A stretch of 9,783 nucleotides of DNA, taken from Actinomycetes bacterium. GTDB lineage: Bacteria; Actinomycetota; Acidimicrobiia; Acidimicrobiales; Palsa-688. The notes under the pieces are model-generated. The model was not told where the DNA came from. It did not search any database and worked only from the letters and a program-made list of their open reading frames with translations. Of the stretch, positions 5,232-9,783 are shown piece after piece; the stretch's first letter is position 1, and each line of letters opens with the position of its first letter. Position numbers and translations under genes: made by a program. The stretch lies in NCBI GenBank assembly GCA_021827225.1, contig JAKAXG010000108.1, forward strand, positions 1 through 9,783. Direction: 5' to 3'.

Positions 5232-6896
5232 ATGTGCCGAGAGCTGCGCTCTTTCCGACAATCGATCGCTTCATTCGCCGGGCGGTTCGACGCTCGGGCG
5301 TTGACGCCAGGTCAGGCCGGCGAGGTTGTCCGACTGTGCGCCCAGATCGAAGCTACGGCCGCTTCCATCAAGGCCCTGGCGGCAGCCCGTTCGGCCGAGG
5401 GCAACGGCTGGGAGCGTTACGGCTACCGCTCCCCCGCCGAGCAGCTGGCCGATCAGGCCGGTATGAGCCCGGGGGCGGCGAAGCGGGCGCTGGAGACGGG
5501 CCGGCGTATGGCGGACCAACCGGAGGTTGCCCAGGCGGCTCTGGCTGGCGAGCTGTCCCTCGAGCAGGCCACCGCCGTTTCCGACGGAGTGGCGGCCAAC
5601 CCGGCCAGGGCCAAAGAGCTGATCGACAAGGCCCAGCACAGCTCTATGGCCGAGCTCAACGAAGCCGTCGCCAAGGTCAAGACCGACAGCTCCGACCTCG
5701 AGCAGCTCCGCAAGGCCCGCCACGCCAAGCGATCCCTCCGCAGGTGGACCGACCGCGACGGTGCCCTCAACGCCCGCCTGTACGGCCATCCCGAAGACGG
5801 TGCCCTGCTGTGGCGGATGATCGACCCGATTCGCCGGCGGCTCAACATCCTCAGACGCGAGGCCGGTACCGCCAACGAGACCCTTGATGCCCTCGACTAC
5901 GACGCGCTGATGGCCGTGGCGTCGGCGGCCATCGGCAAGGACGGGGAGCTGTCGTTCTCCGATCTGCTGGGACTCGGGCTGTTTCCCCAGTTCGACCCCG
6001 CCCGGCCGGCGAGTTGTCCGGCCCCGGCGGCCGGCCCTCCCGACCTGTTCCATCCGGCGCAGCCGGCCGGGGCAGCGGACGCCGATCCGACACCGTCCGG
6101 GGGCGCCCCGGCCCGGCGCGACCCGATACACCGCAGCGGCCCCGTGGACGGCCCCAGCCCGGTGGGCGGTGCCGGCCCAGTAGATATCGCCGGGCCGGGA
6201 GATGTCACCGGGCCAGAACGGCCCGGAGGTCCGTCGGACAGGGACGACCGAACAGATCCCTCCGGCCGAGCGGAGCCGGCCGGCCCGGCGGAGCCGGCTG
6301 GCGGCGCTGTCCCGGCCGGCTCGCCGGCGTCCCCGCCGGCGAAGGGCCGACGGCCGAAGAAGCTGGCAGGCAGCCCGCTGCGCTTGATGATCCGCGTCGA
6401 CCTGGACGCCCTGCTCAGGGGCGTACCGCTGGAGGGCGAGCTGTGCGAGCTCGCCGGCTACGGACCCGTCCCCGTATCGGTGATCGAAGACCTTATCGCC
6501 ACGGAGAATCCCTTCATCATCGGACTTCTCACCAAGGGTGAGGCCCTGGTCGGGGTCTATCACCACGGACGGCACCCGAACGCCTACCAGCGCTCCGCTC
6601 TCGACTTCCTGCACCCTACCTGCGCGGTCGAAGGCTGCTCGTCCCGAGCCGGATTGCAGTACGACCACCGCGAGGACTTCTCCAAGACCAGGATCACCGC
6701 CTTCGATCTGCTCGATCGGCTCTGCCGCCATCATCACGACCTCAAGACCCACGAGGGTTGGCGCCTGGTCGAGGGCAGAGGCAAACGGGCCTTCGTCCCA
6801 CCTGGCGACCCCCGCCACCCCAGATTCGGCCCCTCGCCCCCCGCCTGCTCCCCGCCCACCGCGACTTGGCCAGAGAGAGGAACCAGAAATGCATGA
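5232..6896 (+). CDS. DUF222 plus HNH endonuclease-domain protein (13E12-type), probably SOS-regulated
   Basis: The product has 554 residues. Residues about 30-250 form a DUF222 domain (WERYGYRSPAEQLADQAGMS, then LAGELSLEQATAVSDGVAA). Residues about 255-372 are a Gly/Pro/Asp-rich linker with repeated GP-V/D units. Residues 380-450 (IRVDLDALLRG, GELCELAGYGPVPVSVI) are the standard lead-in to the nuclease. The HNH motif has Cys464 and Cys469, then YDH (Asp478, His479), then Cys498, HHH 500-502 and HEGW, so the metal and catalytic residues look intact. Such proteins are numerous in actinobacteria as the 13E12 repeat family; DNA cleavage is expected from the fold but the natural target is not known. 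An in-frame TAA at 5178-5180 leaves the ATG at 5232 as the first start, though it has no ribosome binding site. A promoter with a LexA box lies about 95-140 bp upstream. The stop overlaps the next gene by 8 bp. Confidence 0.93.
   Translation: MCRELRSFRQSIASFAGRFDARALTPGQAGEVVRLCAQIEATAASIKALAAARSAEGNGWERYGYRSPAEQLADQAGMSPGAAKRALETGRRMADQPEVAQAALAGELSLEQATAVSDGVAANPARAKELIDKAQHSSMAELNEAVAKVKTDSSDLEQLRKARHAKRSLRRWTDRDGALNARLYGHPEDGALLWRMIDPIRRRLNILRREAGTANETLDALDYDALMAVASAAIGKDGELSFSDLLGLGLFPQFDPARPASCPAPAAGPPDLFHPAQPAGAADADPTPSGGAPARRDPIHRSGPVDGPSPVGGAGPVDIAGPGDVTGPERPGGPSDRDDRTDPSGRAEPAGPAEPAGGAVPAGSPASPPAKGRRPKKLAGSPLRLMIRVDLDALLRGVPLEGELCELAGYGPVPVSVIEDLIATENPFIIGLLTKGEALVGVYHHGRHPNAYQRSALDFLHPTCAVEGCSSRAGLQYDHREDFSKTRITAFDLLDRLCRHHHDLKTHEGWRLVEGRGKRAFVPPGDPRHPRFGPSPPACSPPTATWPERGTRNA
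6873..6880 (+). promoter_or_regulatory. Ribosome binding site inside the HNH gene for the overlapping small gene
   Basis: GAGAGAGG, eight bases before the ATG at 6889, decides that start and shows the downstream frame has its own initiation signal inside the 3' end of the nuclease gene. Confidence 0.6.
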
Positions 6897-7419
6897 CCTA
6901 CAGCTGATGGTCGTCGACGGATACCGCTTCAGGGACTGCGAGCTAGACCTGAGCACGCTCGACGCCTGGAGCCTGGCGCTCGACCAGCGCACCTTCGGGC
7001 GTCAACAGTTGGTGGTGGTCACCGCCCGGCTGGACGGTGGGGTGCTCGGTCTCGCCCACTGTGGGCTGACAGACCCGCCCGAGTTGGCACTGGTCTGGTG
7101 CCTGGAAACCCTCGACGACGGAGCCGCCGCCGCGATCGCCTACAGCGACGAACCAGTCGCCCCCGACCCGCCTCCCGGCCTGGAGGAGAGATTCGTCACG
7201 GCCCGGGTCGCAGCGGGCGAGCACGGGGTACATCTCGTCGACTGGATGCTCTGCGACGACGGACAGATTCGTAGCATGCGTCTTACCCTCGAAGGCTGCG
7301 ACGAGTGGTGGGACCTGCCGCCGGGCCTCGGCCTCGGCGACTGGAGTCCACCAGACCGCTCCACGGCGCGGCCGCACCGGCGGCGCGGGGGACCCAGCGA
7401 TCGGCCGCCGAGGTGTTGA
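6889..7419 (+). CDS. Small protein resembling a RadC/JAB fold without catalytic residues
   Basis: The ATG at 6889 lies inside the end of the HNH gene (8-bp overlap) and has a ribosome binding site, GAGAGAGG ending at 6880 with 8 nt spacing. It gives 176 residues. The core follows the RadC/JAB order: a strand pair (QLVVVTARLDGGVLGLAHCG, 40-59), a helix and strand (PELALVWCLETLDDGAAAAI, 64-83), the position of the metal site (AYSDEPVAPDPP, 84-95), a helix (LEERFVTARVAAGEHGV, 98-114), and a strand and turn (HLVDWMLCDDGQIRSM, 115-130), which parallels RadC's LLDHIIVGDG..VSM. The HxH and later S..D residues of active JAB peptidases are absent. The last 30 residues are basic and probably disordered. 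The assignment is by pattern only and could be wrong. The overlap implies translational coupling to the nuclease and shared SOS control. Confidence 0.72.
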   Translation: MHDLQLMVVDGYRFRDCELDLSTLDAWSLALDQRTFGRQQLVVVTARLDGGVLGLAHCGLTDPPELALVWCLETLDDGAAAAIAYSDEPVAPDPPPGLEERFVTARVAAGEHGVHLVDWMLCDDGQIRSMRLTLEGCDEWWDLPPGLGLGDWSPPDRSTARPHRRRGGPSDRPPRC

Positions 7420-7484
7420 CATACCCGGCCGGCGTGCACGCTCCGCTGAGGGCGTCGGGTGGGTCGCAGCCCATGTGGCCGTTC

Positions 7485-8255
7485 TCAGGATCGGTCGCGC
7501 AGCCGGGCGAGCAGCGGGATGGAGGCGACCTTCTCGTCGGTCAACTCGTCCCAGCGGATTCCGGGGCGATTCCGGCCTCGTCGGCTGCAGCGAATCACCT
7601 GCGTCGGTGTGACGATCACATCGAGGCGGAAGTCATGACCGGTCAGCGGTATCCGACCGTCGTCGAGGACCTGCAGGTCGTGCACGGTGGTGGCCACCAC
7701 CGTGGACGGACCGATGAGACCGGCTTCCCACGCCACGGCGTACTCCAGGTCACTGAATCCCCCGCCCTTGCCCAGCCGGGCGCCGTCACCGGAGACGGCC
7801 ACGCATCCGGCGATGACCAGGTCGACGGGTTGCATGCCGGCCACATCGACAGGATGACCGTGCCTGGACGAGCCACCGATGGACGCGGCCTGGCGGGCCG
7901 GAACCCGCAGCGTGGCCGGGTCGAGCTCCAGGAACGGCCTGTCCGACGCCAGGCGCGGCACGGCCATGTAGACGGTCTTGCCGTCCTCCAACGCCCGCTG
8001 GCGGACAGGCAGCTGCGGCGAATCGGGATTGGCCTTCAGGGTCGAGGCGCCATCCCATACGGGATCGGTCCGCAGCCGCTCGGCCGCCTTCTCGGCTCCC
8101 ACGAAGTTGGGTATCCGCCCCTCGGCGCCCGGAAAGCGGGCTGCCCCGGCCGCCTGGAGAGCGCTCCACACCTCCCGGCGCAGGTCGGACTTGGCCGCCA
8201 GCACCGCCGGGTCTCCGCCGGCGTCGAGCTCGTGGTTCGGGGGCCGGCGCGCCAT
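7485..8255 (-). CDS. 5-formyltetrahydrofolate cyclo-ligase family protein (long MTHFSD-like form)
   Basis: The product has 256 residues from the ATG at 8255; a GTG at 8258 is an alternative. Family landmarks in order are KSDLRREVWSAL (22-33), EGRIPNFVGAEKAAE (45-59), KTVYMAVPRL (93-102), VDLVIAGCVAVSGDGARLG (144-162), the glycine-rich nucleotide loop GKGGGFSDLEYA (162-173), TVHDLQV (190-196), and HDFRLDVIVTPTQVI (207-221). The classic enzyme converts 5-formyl-THF and ATP to 5,10-methenyl-THF. This longer form, with GKGGG.(S/A)DLE in place of GYGGGYYD and a TTVHD motif, is like human MTHFSD and bacterial or archaeal relatives, whose activity is less certain. A TAGGGT hexamer 8 bases before the ATG could be a -10 element for a leaderless message. 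The gene is monocistronic, converging on the RadC-like gene across 65 bp. Confidence 0.88.
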   Translation of the reverse strand: MARRPPNHELDAGGDPAVLAAKSDLRREVWSALQAAGAARFPGAEGRIPNFVGAEKAAERLRTDPVWDGASTLKANPDSPQLPVRQRALEDGKTVYMAVPRLASDRPFLELDPATLRVPARQAASIGGSSRHGHPVDVAGMQPVDLVIAGCVAVSGDGARLGKGGGFSDLEYAVAWEAGLIGPSTVVATTVHDLQVLDDGRIPLTGHDFRLDVIVTPTQVIRCSRRGRNRPGIRWDELTDEKVASIPLLARLRDRS

Positions 8256-8258
8256 CAC

Positions 8259-8525
8259 GGACGACCCTATCGCCGGGCCAGCCCGAGCCCGTGGTCGGGT
8301 TGCCGCCCGCCCGGCCGGAACTTGACGTACCCGCTGCCGACCGGCCTCGGGGCCCCGGCCACTCGCAGCGGGGGCTTATGCTCTGGTGTGGAACCTCGGG
8401 GACGGCCCGGGCTCGTCCACGCCCAGCCGATCCGGTCCGGGAATGCCCGCACCTGCGCCGCCGGGACCGTCAGACCGGCGCCGTCTCGGGCAATGCCGGG
8501 GCGGGGAGGAGGTCGCCGCCCGGCG
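8259..8525. other. 267-bp intergenic stretch, nothing assigned
   Basis: This lies between the cyclo-ligase start and the SMP-30 stop, both on the minus strand. A TTGACG (8322-8327) and a TATGCT (8377-8382) occur on the plus strand, but 49 bp apart and without partner elements. Short frames on both strands are Arg/Pro/Gly-rich and look like chance. No RNA gene or strong hairpin with a T run was found. Confidence 0.5.
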
Positions 8526-9362
8526 TCAGACCGTCGCCGAGGGGATCCGGCAGCCCGGCACTTCGGAGCGGGTGTGGAAGACGGTGCCGGCCCGGTCCTC
8601 GTGGTCCCGGTTGTCAGCGGTGACTATGTAGATGTCACGTCGCTCCGGTCCTCCGAAGCAGAGACTCGTCACGGTCCGGGCCGGGACCTCGATGCGGGCC
8701 ACCTCCTCACCAGTCGGCGCGAATCCCCGGACCGACCCGGATCCGGAGACGTCGGCCACCCATACGGTCCCCGCCTCGTCGACCGCCAGCCCGTCAGGCG
8801 ACAAGTCGTCGCGCTGGACCAGGAAGCGCCTCCCGGTAACCGCGCCGTCCTCGGCGTAGTCGTGGGCCCACACCGCGTTGATCGCCGTGTCGCAGTGGTA
8901 GAGCACGGAACCGTCGGGCGAGAAGCCGATGCCGTTGGTCAGCGACACGTTCCCGTACAGTTCGGCGGTCCGGTCGGGTCCGTCGATCCGCCAGCACTCG
9001 CCGGGGGTGCGTTCGAGTTCCTGGCCGAACGGGTTGCTACGCAGCGTGCCGCAGATGACACGGCCCCGGCGGTCGACAGTGAGGTCGTTGAGGCCCATGG
9101 CGTCGGACTCGAACAGGATGCGGGTCACGCCATCCTTCACGTGGCAGATGTTGCGGCCGGAGACGACCAGGCCGCCGTCCGCGTGCAGGGCGATCCCGCC
9201 GACACCACGCCGCTTGGGGATGGCGGTCGTCACCGAACCGTCCGGGGACAGTCGGAAGACACCGCCGTGGGGCACATCGGAGAAGTAGAGGTTGCCCTGC
9301 TTGTCACCGCACGGACCCTCGATCAGCCCGTAGCCCCACGCCAGTGCTTCCAAGTCCCCCAT
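8526..9362 (-). CDS. SMP-30/gluconolactonase-like (LRE family) beta-propeller protein
   Basis: The ATG at 9362 is chosen because AGGAGG (9368-9373 on this strand's complement) precedes it by 5 nt; the open frame continues 15 codons further upstream without such a signal. The 278-residue product matches the family length of about 290. Repeated blade motifs are visible: EGPCGDKQGNLYFSD (15-29), LNDLTVDRRGRVICG (91-105), LTNGIGFSPDGSVLYHCD (142-159) and LSPDGLAVDEAGTVWVAD (187-204). The divalent metal ligands expected for SMP-30 lactonases are present: Glu15, Asn143 and Asp190, with Asn92 also conserved. The family hydrolyses sugar lactones or related esters in the cytoplasm; the substrate here cannot be told. 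The gene is 72 bp downstream of the DinB-type gene, so both may share a transcript. Confidence 0.9.
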   Translation of the reverse strand: MGDLEALAWGYGLIEGPCGDKQGNLYFSDVPHGGVFRLSPDGSVTTAIPKRRGVGGIALHADGGLVVSGRNICHVKDGVTRILFESDAMGLNDLTVDRRGRVICGTLRSNPFGQELERTPGECWRIDGPDRTAELYGNVSLTNGIGFSPDGSVLYHCDTAINAVWAHDYAEDGAVTGRRFLVQRDDLSPDGLAVDEAGTVWVADVSGSGSVRGFAPTGEEVARIEVPARTVTSLCFGGPERRDIYIVTADNRDHEDRAGTVFHTRSEVPGCRIPSATV

Positions 9363-9367
9363 GTCGG

Positions 9368-9373
9368 CCTCCT
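9368..9373 (-). promoter_or_regulatory. Canonical Shine-Dalgarno sequence of the SMP-30 gene
   Basis: AGGAGG with a 5-nt spacer before the ATG at 9362 fixes the start, 15 codons inside the longest possible frame. Confidence 0.85.
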
Positions 9374-9434
9374 GTCGCTGCCACTCGTCCACTCGGAGAG
9401 ATCCCATACTGCCCCAGTCCTCTGGGGAGCGGGC

Positions 9435-9783
9435 TCAGTTCGCGGGACGCCAGGGTGTGACCCAACCGTCTTCCGGCCATCCTTCGGCGGCCGCCATCAA
9501 AGGGGTGCTCAACGCCCCGTCGAGCGCCTCCCTCAGAATGTCGGCGTGCCCGGCATGGCGGGCGGTCTCCTCGACGAGGTGCAGCAGGACCCAGCGGACG
9601 GTGCAGCCCTCCAGATCGGCAAACCACGGCTCCGCCGGCAGGGGCACCTGGCGACCCAGATCCCCGATGGCGCCCATGACCGCGTCGGTTCGGGCGCTGG
9701 CCTGTTCGTACCGCCGGAGCACGGCAGGGAGCGTCTCGTGGTCGGACAATGCGAAGCTCTCCATGTAGTCCTCGAACGCCCGG
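9435..9783 (-). CDS. DinB-superfamily (DUF664-type) protein, C-terminal part
   Basis: The minus frame is open from the right edge to TGA at 9435-9437, giving 115 residues; the N-terminus lies outside the window. The visible part reads RAFEDYMESFALSD, then a helix (LPAVLRRYEQASARTDAVMG), a stretch with PWFADLEGCTVRWVLLHLVE, and the hallmark EETARHAGHADILREALDG near the C-terminus. This matches the last two helices of DUF664/DinB four-helix proteins, in which the HAGHAD histidines contribute to a metal site. Relatives include mycothiol- or bacillithiol-dependent transferases, but many members have no known substrate. The Met at 9764 is in frame, but continuous coding upstream of it shows it is probably internal. 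It is followed by the SMP-30 gene. Confidence 0.85.
   Translation of the reverse strand, partial: RAFEDYMESFALSDHETLPAVLRRYEQASARTDAVMGAIGDLGRQVPLPAEPWFADLEGCTVRWVLLHLVEETARHAGHADILREALDGALSTPLMAAAEGWPEDGWVTPWRPAN

Noticed and set aside
5271..6992. 573-codon minus-strand open frame
   Set aside because: It lies opposite the DUF222-HNH gene, whose domains are unmistakable; GC-rich coding DNA commonly leaves the opposite strand open.
8386..8631. Plus-strand frame behind a TATGCT hexamer
   Set aside because: The hexamer has no -35 partner, is too close to the GTG, and the frame runs into the antisense of the SMP-30 gene with a Pro/Arg/Gly-rich translation.
9363..9407. Upstream start (ATG at 9407) for the SMP-30 protein
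   Set aside because: It has no ribosome binding site, whereas the internal ATG at 9362 has AGGAGG at ideal spacing and fits the family start.

Overview
The window is very GC-rich DNA with strong G/C preference at third codon positions. Its families (a DUF222 plus HNH '13E12-type' nuclease, a DUF2786-type remnant, a DinB/DUF664 protein, a DUF4236 protein) and a mycobacterial-type LexA box point to a high-GC actinobacterium. The exact lineage cannot be fixed from the window. No rRNA, tRNA, CRISPR array or recognisable insertion sequence was seen.

Left part (1-2245), minus strand: a short surface-polysaccharide style unit. It holds a polytopic membrane protein of the 'WAEDG' putative glycosyltransferase type, running off the left edge. 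Upstream of it in the same transcript is a family 2 glycosyltransferase broken by one frameshift. Further upstream lies a decayed MOSC-domain gene that has lost its middle and carries two further frame changes.

Middle part (2246-5040): a VC0807/septation-A-like membrane protein (plus) converges on a DUF4236 coiled-coil protein (minus). Then come about 300 bp with little content, and a miniature, out-of-frame remnant of a DUF2786-type protein in which the head and tail of the family are joined directly. A 16-bp perfect palindrome sits at that junction.

Right-centre (5080-7419), plus strand: the most interesting unit. A near-consensus promoter (TTGACG, 17 bp, TACACT) is overlapped by a perfect LexA/SOS box, TCGAACACACGTTCGA. 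It precedes a DUF222-HNH endonuclease, whose stop codon overlaps by 8 bp the start of a small protein that looks like a RadC/JAB fold without its catalytic metal ligands. The layout suggests a DNA-damage-inducible two-gene operon.

Right part (7485-9783), minus strand: metabolic housekeeping genes. These are a 5-formyltetrahydrofolate cyclo-ligase family protein, an SMP-30/gluconolactonase-type beta-propeller with a textbook ribosome binding site, and a DinB/DUF664 protein cut by the right edge. They form no obvious pathway together.

Three of the twelve genes between 1 and 5040 are damaged, and each frame change falls at or next to a short C or G run. Two of the three also have large internal deletions, so real decay is likely. 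The single lesion in the glycosyltransferase could equally be a sequencing error.
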